Origin: Coenobita brevimanus
Lineage: Eukaryota; Arthropoda; Malacostraca; Decapoda; Coenobitidae
NCBI GenBank assembly: GCA_032717465.1
Contig: CM064657.1
Coordinates: 25,547,319-25,611,318, forward strand
Length of the DNA stretch: 64,000 nt
Direction: 5' to 3'
Positions within the stretch are counted from its first letter, which is position 1; every line of letters begins with the position of its first letter. The notes under the pieces are model-generated. The model saw nothing but the letters and a program-made list of their open reading frames with translations, was not told the DNA's origin and did not search any database. This document shows, piece by piece, positions 10,984 to 22,070 of the stretch. Both the position numbers and the translations under genes were made by a program.

Positions 10984-12272
10984 TCATGCATCTTGACCCA
11001 TTTGGTCTCCACCATTCGCTGTCTCCAGGGTAGCCGTTAACTCAAGGGGTACCAGTTTATCAATAGTTTTTATGTTGATTTGTCCCCTACATTTTATTTT
11101 TATGAGTCTCAGCACCCCCTCTGAATCTGGGTGCGTGGAGATCACTTTAGCTAATGGCCGCTGGGATCTTGGTTGTTCTGTTTTTACTAAGACCACATCT
11201 CCTATGTTTATAACAGACTTGTTGCTGGCAGCCTGAGCCCCATAAAATCTTTCTCGTAGGCATAAAAGGTATTCTTCGCTCCAATGTTTATTCCAGGTGT
11301 CTAATACCTTTTTCAGACGTTGATATCCCTCCCGCAGATGTTGTCCTAATTCATTATTTTCTGTGGTAGGATCATCTACTTCCTCCTGGATATCCACACA
11401 AGGCACCAGATGAAGCTTTCTGCCATATAACATATGAGCCAGTGCAATGCCTCATTTGAGACTCTAGTGTCATCTATATAGGTTAGGGGTCTATCATTAA
11501 TCCTAGCTTCAGTTTCAGTTATCACTGTTCTTAACTCTTCTGTAGTGATCTTAGTTCTGTATAAGGTTTTCCTTAGGCAGTTCTTGACAATACCAATCAT
11601 TTGTTCGGTAAATCCATTTTGCCACGGCGCTCTTGGAGCTATGAACTGCCAGGTGCAATTTCGGATTCCCAGCACCAAGTTAACCTTTGGGTCATTCATT
11701 ATATTTATAAGTAGAGGTGCTGCTCCAACGAAATTGGTTCTGTTGTCACTTATTAATTTATTAGGACAAGACCTAGTGAATCTTCTAAATACGTTCAGAA
11801 ATGTCTCTGAACTCAGATCTTCTGCCATTTCTAGATGGACTGCCCTTGTGTAGGTGCACGTAAACAGACATATGTACACCTTATGGGGAGTTCCCTCATC
11901 CGTAACAGTTATAGCCCCTGTGTAATCAACTCCAGTTACTTTGAAGGGCTGACTTACATTTACCCTATCCCTTCGTAAGGCAGGTGGTCCTGGATAGTCA
12001 TGTGGTCGTTGTTCATACCTCCTACATGTATTGCAACCTTTGAGGTATTTCTTTATGACCTGTCTACCCTTAGGGATCCAATACCTTTCCCGGATTTGGG
12101 CCAAAGTCTGCTGCACACCTCTGTGAAGAGTCAAATCATGGGCTTCCTTTACAATTAACTGTACAGAATAATGGCTCTTAGGCAATAATATGGGGTGTCT
12201 AGTTTGGAGAGGCAAATCAGCCTTTATTATTCGGCCCCAGCATCTAATTAGACCCATTCCATCTAAGAACAA
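10984..12272 (-). pseudogene. BEL/Pao integrase region
   Basis: The N-terminal zinc-binding module reads H-x-n-LHRG with CNTCRRYE near 12030. The core has FKVTGVDYTGAI (first catalytic Asp of the retroviral-type integrase fold), YTRAVHLEMAEDLS, LISDNRTNFVGAA (second Asp) and APWQNGFTEQMIG (Glu region). A frameshift near 11430 moves the C-terminal part to another frame (11433-10984). There GDVVLVKTEQPRSQRPLAKV and a GVLRLIKIKCRG segment match the DUF5641-type domain typical of BEL/Pao. The role was insertion of element cDNA; the break makes a full protein unlikely. Confidence 0.8.
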
Positions 12273-12590
12273 GCCTAAATCTCTTATCAGCTTATTCTTG
12301 TACCCAGTGCCTTTGCCTAAAAGGTCATATATCTCTCCATAATAATTCCCTTGTATCCTTCTCAGTCAATATTCCATGGGATCTATCTTCTGAAACCCCA
12401 CTTTCTTATTCAAAAATTTAACAACTATTTCAATTGTGTTAATAAGTTGTCTTAGTGATGAGAATCTGCTTATGTCAATTACTTCTGGCTCGGGTACTAC
12501 AGGATCCAAGTTTACTACACCAACCTCAGCAATACTGTACTGTTTCTGCTCAGGCCAATCATTAGTGAGTAACCATTTAGGACCTTCAAA

Positions 12591-12872
12591 TCACAAGTTA
12601 TCTTTGATCAGTCTCTTTACAGTCGAACCTCTCGAGAGCAGATCAGCTGGGTTTTGTTTGGAGGATACATGCATAAATTTAAATTTGTATGACAGCTTTT
12701 TAAGAGTCTTCACTCTGTTGTGGGCAAAAGGAATTTCACTGTTTTCCTTCTGTATCCAGTAAATACAAATCTCACTGTCAGTCCAAATATGGATATCCTC
12801 AAACTGAGTATCAAGAGTAGTGATCAAATACCTGGCCAGTTTAGTTCCAATTTCTATGGAAGCCAATTCCAT
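12591..12872 (-). pseudogene. BEL/Pao RNase H fragment
   Basis: Contains MELASIEIGTKLARYL, then IWTDSEICIYWIQ (the Asp of the RNase H active site followed by the Trp-Ile signature of Pao RNase H), HNRVKTL and SSKQNPADLLSRG. The upstream part, including the first catalytic Asp, lies in other frames between 12873 and 13130. Its place between RT and integrase is the expected one. Confidence 0.75.
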
Positions 12873-13130
12873 TTGAGGTAAGGTTCTTCCTTTAATTGGT
12901 GCAACTCAGGCTTTGTACATAATAATCTTACTGTCCTCTCCTGTTGTGCAATAAGCTACTGCTCCATATCTCCTTTGAGAAGCATCACAAAATGTGTGTA
13001 AATGCAACTTTTCATTACTGTTTAATTTCCTGGGAATACATATGCTTGATGTGGTTTCAAACTCCTTTCTAATCTATTCCCATTGTTCCACATGTGTGTC
13101 ACCTAATTCAGAGTCCCAGTCTAACTTTTC

Positions 13131-14517
13131 TCACCAAGCCTCTTGCACTAAACATTTGCCCCTAATAACTATAGGACTGACCAGTCCTAATGGGTCAAAT
13201 AACGTGGAGACCTGACTTAACAAGGACCTCTTGGTGAGAGTGACATCAGAGAACTTTATTGGTTTCAAACATATTTCATCAGCGATTGTATCCCAATTAA
13301 GACCCAACACATTTTTAATTTTGGGAATGTCATTATTTGGATAGTCCTCTTGTATTTTATTCCTCAAAAGTGGTGAATTTGTATTCCAGCTCTGTAACGA
13401 CAAATTTGCCTTCCCATATTTGGAATTGGCTACTTCATAAGCCTTCAATGCCTCCAACTCTGTATCAGCAACACCTTGCAAATTATCCATGTAAAAAGCC
13501 TGCCCTATTTCTGGGCATCTGACTTCCAAAATGATACTTTAAAGTGTTGCAAAGTAGGAAAGGACTAGCACAAGAGACAAATAGCACCGATCGGAAACAG
13601 TAAGTTTTCAATGGACTATCCTCATTTTGAGGATCTTGAGGCCAGAGGAATTTTGTAAATTTCCTATCCTTCTCTCTCAGTCCTATTCTGAGAAAAGCCT
13701 TACTAATGTCTGCTGTATCATAAGTCTCTCTCTGAATCTTAGCAACACATTCCCTAGTTTCTCTAGAAGTTAGTGTTGTAGGTCCAGAGTATAGGCAATC
13801 GTTCAAGCTAGCTTATCCTTTGGACACTTTACTACTACAGTTGAAAACTATCCTTATGGGAATAGTTACTGAATCCTTGCTTACAGCATGATGTGGCAAA
13901 TAATGTCCCTCCTTATGGTTAACAGGGAATTTTACCTTTTCTATAAATTTATTCTCCAATTGATCTTTTATAATTTTATCATATATGGTTAGATGTTCTG
14001 GTTTATCTCTCAACTTTCTTAGAAGAGAATTTAACTGAGCCTTTGCCACTTGGTAATTTGTTGGTAACTCTGAATGGTTTAGTTTCCATGGTAATCCTAC
14101 CCAATACTGTCCATCCTTAAATTCCACTGACTGGTTATACAAATCCAAAGTTATTTTATTTTCAGGGGATGGTTTCTCAGAGTGTATTCCTACACTGTCT
14201 AGGTCCCATAATTTGTCTACAGGTTCAGTATTTTCATCCAGCAAGTCATTTATCTGAGTAGGTTCTAATTCTGCACCTGTTCTAGTCACCATCAATGACT
14301 GTGTGGGGGTAACAAAGACTGAGTCTACTAGTTTAGCCTCTCCTTTAGCTTGTTTTGGAAGAGGCAACTGACCCATAATAAGGTTACCTCCTGGACTCTT
14401 GAACAACTGTACCTTATTTTTCTTGAAAGTCTTATGTAGGAATCTTCCACAGTAATCTGAACCAAGTATCATTTGTATGGGACCCACAGTATCTGACTCC
14501 ACATTCTGTTTAGCCAA
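13131..14517 (-). pseudogene. BEL/Pao reverse transcriptase region
   Basis: Two main frames. 14517-13813 holds the protease-RT junction (LGSDYCGRFL, then YWVGLPWK, HYLPHHAVSK, RIVFNCSSK). 13806-13131 holds YDTADISKAFLRIGL (first RT catalytic Asp), KFTKFLWPQDP, FCASPF-like SCASPFLL, and YMDNLQGVADTE. At that last site BEL elements normally have Y-V-D-D; here the second Asp of the catalytic pair is Asn (YMDN). Frames change at about 13806 and 13530. The enzyme would be inactive on both counts. Confidence 0.75.
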
Positions 14518-14562
14518 CCTTATCCCTGAGCTTTGTAGATGATCAGAGGTTTCCTTCAGTCC

Positions 14563-15027
<465 letters not shown>

Positions 15028-15029
15028 CC

Positions 15030-16309
15030 TTGGGCATAAAGCACTATGATGTTGATCTCATTTACATTTGAAACAAAGATTTAATTTAGTCTTGCAGTTT
15101 GCAGAAGTGTGTTCGGAATTCATACAGATTATACAACATCCCAGTTCCTGAAGCTTCCCTACTCTAGAAGCATAATCAGGGTAATGTTGACAAGGTGCAC
15201 TGGAATGTTGCTCCCCACGAAATGCACAAAGTTTCCTGTCCTTTATCGTGGAAGGTTTTACTTTCTTAATTTCATCAGCTTGTCTATTCCTTGTCTTTAA
15301 TGTTTTATCCTCTTTTTAAAGAGCTAAGGAAAGTACCTATCTCTTCTTTAGGCACATACTTAGCCTTCTCTGACTTCGATTTCCCAACCAGTTGGTTAGT
15401 TGGTTTTTTCTTTTTTTCAGTCTTCGGTTTAATCTCGGCAGGCTTTACTGTTCCTTTGCAAATGTTTACAGAGTTGCATTAAGTCTTCCTCAATCTCCTC
15501 ACAGGAGAAAGTATCCTTTTTGGTACCTACTGTACAAGGGATCCTTGGTTTTTTGGTGGAAGCTTTAAGGACACAATTCTAGAAAGCACCCAGTCTGTTG
15601 TCTTAGTATTTTCATAAGTACCTAAAGCCTTTAAATTACAAATTATAGCAATTCTAAAATTTTGCAAGGAGTCAGAATCATGTTTAGGTATAGGTAATTC
15701 AAGTAGAGCCTTCAGTAATTGAGTGATAACTTGCTCCCTGTCTTCACAGTTTTGTTGAAGGATAGTCAGGGCCACCTCATAATTGCTTTCTTCCACTGGT
15801 AATGCTTTTATCAGCTTATAAGGCATTCCCTTGAGCTGTCTTAACAGATATGTGAGTTTGCTCACATTAGGGAGATCTATTCTATCATGAACTAAGTATT
15901 TAAATTAGTCCCAAAAGGATTTCCAATTTTGCATCCCATCAAACTCCGGAAGCATAATTTGTGGTAGTACAGTTTTACTCCGCGGTTCCACAACTTGTAT
16001 TTCCACGTTAGTCTCGGCCAATTTTGACTCCAGTAACTTCACTACGGATAAATATTCTCCTAATTTACCTTCAAATTTTGCAGTCTCTGACACTAAGAGA
16101 TCTTTATCATCAGCTTTTACCATGGCCACTTCTAAATTTACACAACCTTCTTCATACTTAGTCCATTGGTCTTTAAGTATATTCAGGAGACTATTTAATT
16201 TCTCCCTGGACAGAGGTGTTTCATCTAAGCATTGTTTGCAATCATTTATGGCTCTTGTTACCTATCCTGCCTTACTGCTAGAAGATCTCTGTGACAAGGA
16301 AGTAGACAT
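15030..16309 (-). pseudogene. BEL/Pao gag with CCHC zinc knuckles
   Basis: Starts at ATG 16309 (MSTSLSQRSSSSKAG, then a stop). It continues through 16129-15905 (PEFDGMQNWKSFWD) and 15865-15527 (KLTYLLRQLKGMPYKLI, LPVEESNYEVAL), a DUF1759-like BEL gag capsid segment. The distal part, 15260-15030, carries Cys/His knuckles: CAFRGEQHSSAPC, CIICMNSEHTSANC and CFKC...HHSALC, the last interrupted by a stop. In BEL elements this region binds RNA. At least three stops or frameshifts are present. Confidence 0.75.
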
Positions 16310-16517
16310 GTTGCCTTATTTCTAATTTAATAATTTAACCATTAATTTCAACCCTAGCTCAGTAATTATCTAATTATTTTAAATTTTGAAGAGTGTAGGG
16401 ATTAGGTCCGTAATATCAACCCTATCCCCCTGGGTTGTTAAACCTCTAGGGTTATATTTATCCCCACACTCAATTTCCAAATAACCCATACTCCCTGAGC
16501 TCAGAAATATTTATCTC
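16310..16517. other. BEL leader / possible 5' LTR edge
   Basis: AT-rich, no gene. It would contain the BEL primer-binding site and LTR end on the minus strand, but no convincing PBS or matching LTR was found. Its right edge abuts the end of the SGNH-like ORF. Confidence 0.3.
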
Positions 16518-16919
16518 CTAGTATACCATAGGCCCACCCAAAGCTTGTCTGGCACTGAACCGTCCTTTCTTCAGTTTTATATAATTTATAAAGTTCTGCA
16601 GAACCGCTTCTCTGCCATGATGATTCCAGTGTATACCATCGGTTTTTAATGCTGCTTGGAAGGGCTTTGCATTAAAATGGATAAAATCCTTTCCCTTCCT
16701 AATTCGTTGCAACTTCCTGTTCACAGCTCTGCTAATTAATTTATACGTACCATAGCAAACTGGAGAACCATATGGTAGGTTTTTAAGCTCAAGAAGAGTT
16801 ATGGTTACTGAGGATTTACATGAACTTCTATGGCTCCTACCATGGCTAGAATGTTTTTCCATAATTTCATTGACTTCCACATCTTCATGAATATCATTTC
16901 CTCCCAGGAAAAGGATAGT
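16518..16919 (-). pseudogene. SGNH-hydrolase-like ORF, C-terminal piece (piece 3 of 3)
   Basis: Open frame from the junction at 16919 to a stop at 16518, about 133 codons. It begins TILFLGGNDIHEDV, matching the GxND block (oxyanion Asn) of SGNH/GDSL esterases. It ends with a KTDGIHWNHHGRE segment, matching the D-x-x-H catalytic block. In between is a basic stretch (SRAVNRKLQRIRKGKDF). It directly continues piece 2 (20940-20796): the codon before the junction is GAC at 20798-20796 and the next is ACT at 16919. SGNH esterase domains occur in some LINE ORF1 proteins and also in host enzymes. Which applies here is not shown. Confidence 0.55.
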
Positions 16920-17077
16920 GTATTTACCTATTTGTATTTACCTATTTGTAGTATACAGGAATTGAGTAATGCTCGTGTTGTCCTGTCTCCATATCCACAT
17001 TTATCAAGTCTACTTTTACACACATGATTGTTTTTCTCATGCACCACCTTTTCGTCTAAGTCGTTCTAAATACTTAT
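16920..17077 (-). mobile_element. CR1-group LINE family F, 3' terminal fragment
   Basis: Minus-strand 3' end with a 14 bp unit, seen on the plus strand as GTATTTACCTATTT, repeated twice (16920-16947). It is followed by the coding tail of a CR1-type ORF2 (reading HEKNIHVCKGRLDKCGYGD on the minus strand). The same fragment joined to the same family B end recurs at 34431-34574. Confidence 0.6.
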
Positions 17078-17189
17078 GTATTTACCTAATATACCTAATT
17101 GTGATATACACAGAATGTGCTATGCTCGTGGGTTTCCGTCGCTGTTTCTCAATATGTCAAATTTAGCTTTTAAACTCGTGTAAGTTTTT

Positions 17190-18367
17190 GTTCTAAGATG
17201 TTTAGTGGAGAAGTATCTAGAGAAGGGAAGGAAAGTGTATGCTGCCTTCATGGACTTGGAGAAAGGTTATGACAGAATAGATAGGCAAGGTATGTGGAAG
17301 GTATTAAGAATATATGGAGTGGAGGGGAAATTGTTGAGTGCTGTAAAGAGTATGTACGAGGGAGCTAGGGCTACGGTGGGAGTGGATGGTGAGCTGAGTG
17401 AGTTCTTTGATCTCAATGTGGGACTGAAACAGGGGTGTGTGATGTCTCCATGGCTGTTTAATATATATATGGATGGGGTTGTAAAGGAGGTGCAAGGTAG
17501 GGCAGTGGATGTGGGGCTGGCCCTAATGAATGAGGGTGAGATTTGGAAGTTTCCGGTGTTAATGTTTGCTGATGATACAGTATTGTTGAGTAAAGATGAA
17601 TGGGAGTTGCATGGTTTGGTGAATGAATTTGGGACAGTTTGTAGGAGGAGGAAGCTGAAAGTTAATGTAAACAAAAGTAAAGTTATGGTGTTTGAGAGGA
17701 ATGAAGTCACAGAGTGTGCAGTGAGGTTGGATGGTGAGGATATGGAGAATGTGAGTGCATTCAAGTACTTGGGTAGTGTGATGAGTAAGGATGGAACTTT
17801 GGGGGATGAAGTACGTGAAAGGGTACAGCAGGGAAGGAAGGTTGTTGGTACACTGAAAGCAGTGATGAGAAATAGGGAGGTGAGTATGGAAGTTAAGAAG
17901 TCACTGCATGATGGTATTGTGATCCCTACCCTGACGTATGGAAGCGAGGCGTGGACCTTGCAAGAGGGGAACAAGTCAAGAGTGAGAGCAGTGGAAATGA
18001 GTTACTTGAGAGGAGCATGTGGAGTGACATGGAGGGACAGGTTGACGAATGAAGAAGTGAAGGAACGTTGTGGGGTAGATGTGGATGTGGTTGAGAAGAT
18101 TAGGAGAAATACACTGAGGTGGTTTGGACATGTGGAGAGAATGGAGAATGAAAGACTGACTAAGAGGGTGTATGTAGGTGAGGTGGAGGGAGGGAGAGGG
18201 AGGGGTAGACCGAGGATGAGGTGGAGGGATGGAGTTGAGAGGTATATGAGGGAGGGGGGGGTGAGTTGGGGGGAGGGTAGTCAAATGGTGGGCGACAGAG
18301 TGACTTGGAGGTGTTTTGTCTGCGGCCACCCTTTGCGGGATTAGGGCATCGGGCTATAGATAGATAG
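17190..18367 (+). mobile_element. RTE-like LINE copy C1b (5' truncated, 8 bp TSD)
   Basis: Flanked by AAGTTTTT at 17182-17189 and 18368-18375, an 8 bp target duplication inside LINE B1. The 3' end is the C1 tail with TAGATAGATAG. It is 5'-truncated in the middle of the RT, just before the catalytic YAAFMDLEKGYDRI region. Confidence 0.9.
17205..18344 (+). CDS. RTE C1b ORF2, 3' half (RT palm to C-terminus), uninterrupted
   Basis: 379 codons without a stop. It starts before YAAFMDLEKGYDRIDRQG and includes GLKQGCVMSPWLF, catalytic FADDTVLLS near 17570, VMSKDGTLGDEV, IPTLTYGSEAWTL, LRWFGHVERM, the basic GGRGRGRPRMRWRDG, and the terminal CGHPLRD shared with the copies at 26.2 and 53.5 kb. It shows the native C-terminus of C1. 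The N-terminal half of the RT and the endonuclease are missing, so it cannot act alone. The lack of stops suggests recent insertion. Confidence 0.85.
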   Translation: MEKYLEKGRKVYAAFMDLEKGYDRIDRQGMWKVLRIYGVEGKLLSAVKSMYEGARATVGVDGELSEFFDLNVGLKQGCVMSPWLFNIYMDGVVKEVQGRAVDVGLALMNEGEIWKFPVLMFADDTVLLSKDEWELHGLVNEFGTVCRRRKLKVNVNKSKVMVFERNEVTECAVRLDGEDMENVSAFKYLGSVMSKDGTLGDEVRERVQQGRKVVGTLKAVMRNREVSMEVKKSLHDGIVIPTLTYGSEAWTLQEGNKSRVRAVEMSYLRGACGVTWRDRLTNEEVKERCGVDVDVVEKIRRNTLRWFGHVERMENERLTKRVYVGEVEGGRGRGRPRMRWRDGVERYMREGGVSWGEGSQMVGDRVTWRCFVCGHPLRD

Positions 18368-18413
18368 AAGTTTTTAGACTGGATGATCTCTTTGTCCAGG
18401 CTATTCCATTAGT

Positions 18414-20795
18414 CTACTGTATACTTCTGTAAGGAAAGCTATATTTCTTGATATCCTTCAAGCAGCTTGACTTTTTCAACTTCATTCCGTGTCCTCTTGT
18501 TGCTCTCTTATCCCATAAAAACAGATCTTTTTCAATTTCATCTACTCCCACTATGGTCCTGAACATTACAATCATGTCTCCTGGGGACCATCTTGGTTGC
18601 TGTTCTTTGTATTCTCTCAATCTTGTTTTTATCTTTCTTTTTGTGTGGGGACCACACTACCACTGCATATTCTAACCTGGGGCGGATCATGGCCACTGTC
18701 AATTTTTTCATCATCTCCTCAGCCGTATACTGAAATGCTACTCTTATGTTAGTCAAGAGTTTATAAGTCTGTCCAACTATCTTGTTAATGTGCTTTTCTG
18801 GTGACAAAGTATCTTGGACCAGCACTCCCAAATCTTTCTCTTCTCTCATTTTTGTAATTAATTCATTACCCCAAAAATAACTCAGTGATGGCCTCCTGGT
18901 ACTTTTACCCATTTCCAATATTTTACATTTCTTTACATTAAATTTCATTTCCCACGTCCAGCTCCAATCGTGTATCCTATCCAAATCCTCCTGCAGCATT
19001 TTACAATCCTCCTCAACTTCTACCTTCCTCAAGATCTTTACATCATCAGCAAACAGACTTGCATAACTGTTCACTCCATCTACCATATCATTTACGTAGA
19101 TCAGGAACATTACTGGCGGCAACACCGAGCCTTGAGGGACTCCACTTGTAACTTCCCTCCATCCAGACATCCTATCCCTTATTACTGTCCTCATTTGTCT
19201 GTCTCTCAAAAAGTCTCTCATCCATTCCAGAAGTTTCCCCTTCAGTCCTCCTATATATTCTAGTTTCCACATTAAGCTTTTATGAGGTACCTTGTCAAAA
19301 GCCTTCTCTAAGTACACACAATCCAGCCAACCATCTCTCTCCTGTACCATGTCAATCACTCGAGCAAAAGCTCAACAAGTTAGAAACACATGACCTTCCA
19401 CTTCTGAATCCAAACTGACATTCAGCCAAAATATTCATCTCTTCTAGATATTTTATCCATCTGTCTTTCAGGATTCTCTCGCACAATTTTGCGACCATGC
19501 TGGTTAGAGACACTGGTCTATAATTCAGGGGTTCTTTCCTGTTTCCTCCCTTATAAATTGGTACCACATTTGCCCTCTTCCATTCTTGTGGCACTTTCCC
19601 CTCTTCCAGAGAACACATGATTAAACTGTGAATTTTATCTGCCAGTTGTTCTCTGCATTCCTTCAGTACCCAATTAGAAATTCCATCATGTCCTGGGGCT
19701 TTCCTTACATCTTGAGTTTCCAGGAATTTGTACACTTCCTGTACCTCCACTTTTATATCTTTTATCACCAGTACATTTCTAGTCACTCCCTCCCCTTCCA
19801 CAAACTCTTTTTCATTAGTAAAAACTGATTAGAAACATTTGTTCATTATTTCAGCTTGCATTGCTGCATCTTTATAGACCTCTCCTTTTGCTTTCAGTTT
19901 GGTGATTCCTTCCTTTTGTTTCAGTTTGCCATTAACAAATCTATAAAACAGTTTGGGTTCATCCTTGCATTTGTCTATTATACCTTTTTTAAAATTCCTT
20001 TCTTCTTCTCTATGTATTCTTGTGTATTCATTTCTAATTCTTTTATATTCTTCCTTTGTTCTGTTGTTACCTCTGTTTCTCCAATTGTTCCATGCCTTAT
20101 TTCTCTTTTTTTTTTGCTATCATACACCTTCTATTAAAGCACTCCTTTTTCCTGTTTTCTTTCCCTCTTACTCTTGGTACAAATTTTTCCACTCCCAAAT
20201 TATAGAGGTCTAGAAAGATATCCCACTTCCTCTGTATCTCTCGTTTCTCTGAATTTTCTCCATTCCGCATTTTCGAAAATTTCTCAGTTCTGTAAAGTTT
20301 GCTTTCCCAAAGTTGTATCTTCCCTGTCTATGAAGCTCGTCTCTTGGCTCGACGTTCCCTATTATCATCTGGAGCTCAATGACCACATGATCACTTTTTC
20401 CTATAGAACAGAGATATTTAAATGATTCTATTACATTGCGTTCTTTGGTAAACAGTAAATCTAACCTTGCTGGTGTGTCCTCACCTCGGAACCGTGTCTC
20501 TTCTTTGACCCATTGCGTCATCACATTATTCATTATTATATTTAATAACATAGTGCCCCACGAATCCTTGCCGCCTCCTGAGTACCATTCCTCCCAGTTC
20601 ACCTCTTTACAGTTAAAGTCACCCAGAAAAATTATATTATTACTTTTCTCAATTGTTTTTTGTAAATAACTAGCCATATCTGACAACATCTGGTATTCGC
20701 CATCATTCCATGCTCTTGTCTTAGGGGGAACATACACTACCACCATATCTCTCTTAACATTCTCTCCAGTTTCTAATTTCCTATATATCACTTCA
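18414..20795 (-). pseudogene. Family B ORF2, copy B1, broken
   Basis: The endonuclease C-terminal half is at 20795-20210: FLGDFNCKEVNW, ARLDLLFTKE and IGKSDHVVIE with the Ser-Asp-His triad. The linker and RT follow at 19801-19352 (KAPGHDGISNWVLKE, NYRPVSLTSM, FGFRSGRSC) and 19359-18538 (VYLEKAFDKVPH, GVPQGSVLPPVMF, YASLFADDVKIL, the C-terminal EYAVVVWSPHKKKD). Frames change near 20200, 19355 and 18600. The FADD catalytic motif is intact. The order and motifs match B3 at 35-36.8 kb, which is far better preserved. Confidence 0.8.
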
Positions 20796-20940
20796 GTCAT
20801 GCTTCCAATCTAATACGGCATTTAGCCTTCCATCATCAGAAAAGGAACTTGCCCTTCCACCCGGAGTGTGGTATATACGTATTTCCACGTCATCCACTTG
20901 CACCAAACGTTGCAGTAGGCTATGCCCAACAAATGCAACC
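20796..20940 (-). pseudogene. SGNH-hydrolase-like ORF, middle piece (piece 2 of 3)
   Basis: Reads VAFVGHSLLQRLV, then a YHTPGGRASSF segment and RLNAVLDWKHD. SGNH enzymes start with a G-D-S-(L) nucleophile block followed by a glycine-rich second block; here GHSLL and PGGR lie at those places. The Asp of GDS is His, but the candidate nucleophile Ser is kept. The piece is bounded on the right by a TTAA at 20941, the end of a MITE. On the left it is bounded by the LINE stack. It joins both neighbouring pieces in frame. Confidence 0.55.
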
Positions 20941-22045
20941 TTAACCCCTAAAAGACGGGCATCGTAATGTTTTGCAATATGGTCAGGACAGGCATAATCG
21001 GCAGGTGCGATATGGGGGGGGATGGAGGGGTGGGGGGAGTGGAGGGGGGGGTTGTGGGGTGGTGCAGGTATGGGTCTGGGTGCTTTGGGGGAGGTGGGGG
21101 TGGGGGTAGGATGGGGGTGGGGGGTCATGGGTGGGGAGTGGTAAGTGGGGGTGGGGGTAGGGTGGGGGTGGGGGGTCATGGGTGGGGAGTGGTAAGTGGG
21201 GGACCAGGAGGGGGTGGGGGGTAAAAGGGTGGGGGTGGCAGTGGTGGTTAGAAGGGTGGAGTTGTTTGGGGGGGTGGGGATATGGGGGTGGAGGGTGGAG
21301 GAGGGAAGGGGGTTTGGGGTGGTGGGGGTAGGGGGAGGGCAGTAGGGGAGTGGGGGATTGGGGGGTGGTGGGTGGTGGGGGAATGGTGGGGGGAGTGGGG
21401 GATGGGGAAGCTGTTGGGGGATTGGGGATTGTGGGGGGCATGGGGGATGGGGTGGGGATGGGAGGGTAGTGCTGGTGAGAGGGTGTGGGTTAGGGGTATG
21501 GTGGGTATTGGGGGACAGTGGGGGGATTTGGGGGGGGTGGAGGTTTGTGGGTGGGGTGATGGGGGGAGAGCAAGGGGTGAGGGTGGGGATGGGAGGGTAG
21601 TGGTGGTGAGAGGGTGGGGGTTAGGGGTATGGAGGGTATTGGGGGACAATGGGGGGATTTAGGGGGTGGTGGAGGTTTGTGGGTGGGGTGGTGGGGGGAG
21701 AACAAAGGGTGAGGGTGGGAGTGGGAGGGTAGTGGTGGTGAGAGGGTGGGGATTAGGAGTATGGAGGGTATTGGGGGACAGTGGGGGGATTTGGGGGGGG
21801 TGGAGGTTTGTGGGTGGGGTGGTGGGGAGAGAGCAAGGGGTGAGGATGGGGGTGGGAGGGTAGTGGTTGTGGTGGGGGTGGTGGGGGGAGAGCAAGGGGT
21901 GAGGGTGGGGGTGGGTGGCAGGGTGGTAGGTGGGTGGGGTGGGTCTGGGGGGGTGTTGGGGACGTGACCGCATATGCGGACACCCGTCTTCTTGGCCTTA
22001 GTACTCTCGAACAGCATGTGCGGACACCCGTCTTTGAGGGGTTAA
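20941..22045. mobile_element. piggyBac-like MITE carrying a G-rich minisatellite
   Basis: Bounded by TTAA at 20941-20944 and 22042-22045. The left end is TTAACCCCTAAAAGACGGGC. The right end reverse-complemented is TTAACCCCTCAAAGACGGGT, matching at 18 of 20 positions. Near the right end GACACCCGTCTT recurs as a subterminal repeat. The interior is almost wholly G-rich minisatellite. Removing it and one TTAA joins the ATG-bearing piece 1 of the SGNH-like ORF to piece 2 in frame, good evidence for the boundaries. Confidence 0.7.
21000..21960 (+). repeat. G-rich minisatellite (period about 131 bp plus shorter units)
   Basis: The plus strand is nearly C-free with dozens of GGGG runs. From about 21477 a 131-132 bp unit beginning GAGAGGGTG repeats at 21477, 21608 and 21740 with a few substitutions. 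Upstream, a shorter unit containing GGGGTCATGGGTGGGGAGTGG repeats near 21120 and 21175. Long Pro/His-rich (minus) and Gly-rich (plus) open frames here are by-products of composition. G-quadruplex formation is plausible. Confidence 0.85.
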
Positions 22046-22070
22046 AAACATTCAGTGCCTCTGCACACAT
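22046..22070 (-). pseudogene. SGNH-hydrolase-like ORF, N-terminal piece (piece 1 of 3)
   Basis: ATG at 22070 begins MCAEALNVF, and the last codon is split by the TTAA of the MITE. Upstream in the same frame there is a stop within 25 bases, so 22070 is the likely start. Adding pieces 2 and 3 gives an ORF of about 191 codons with no internal stop, the size of a single SGNH domain. Confidence 0.45.

Larger units (their letters stand above)
17078..20795 (-). mobile_element. CR1-group LINE family B, copy B1 (interrupted by RTE C1b)
   Basis: The 3' end is at 17078 (TATTTACCTAATATACC on plus). The body resumes at 18368 after the RTE insertion and runs to a 5' truncation inside the endonuclease at 20795, where it abuts the SGNH piece. 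It contains endonuclease, linker, RT and C-terminal domain. The flanks TAAGTTTTT on both sides of the RTE show that the two parts were continuous. Confidence 0.8.

Noticed and set aside
20967..22017. Pro/His-rich and Gly-rich proteins of 80-175 residues
   Set aside because: Produced by the G-rich minisatellite; the frames overlap in all directions and follow repeat length.
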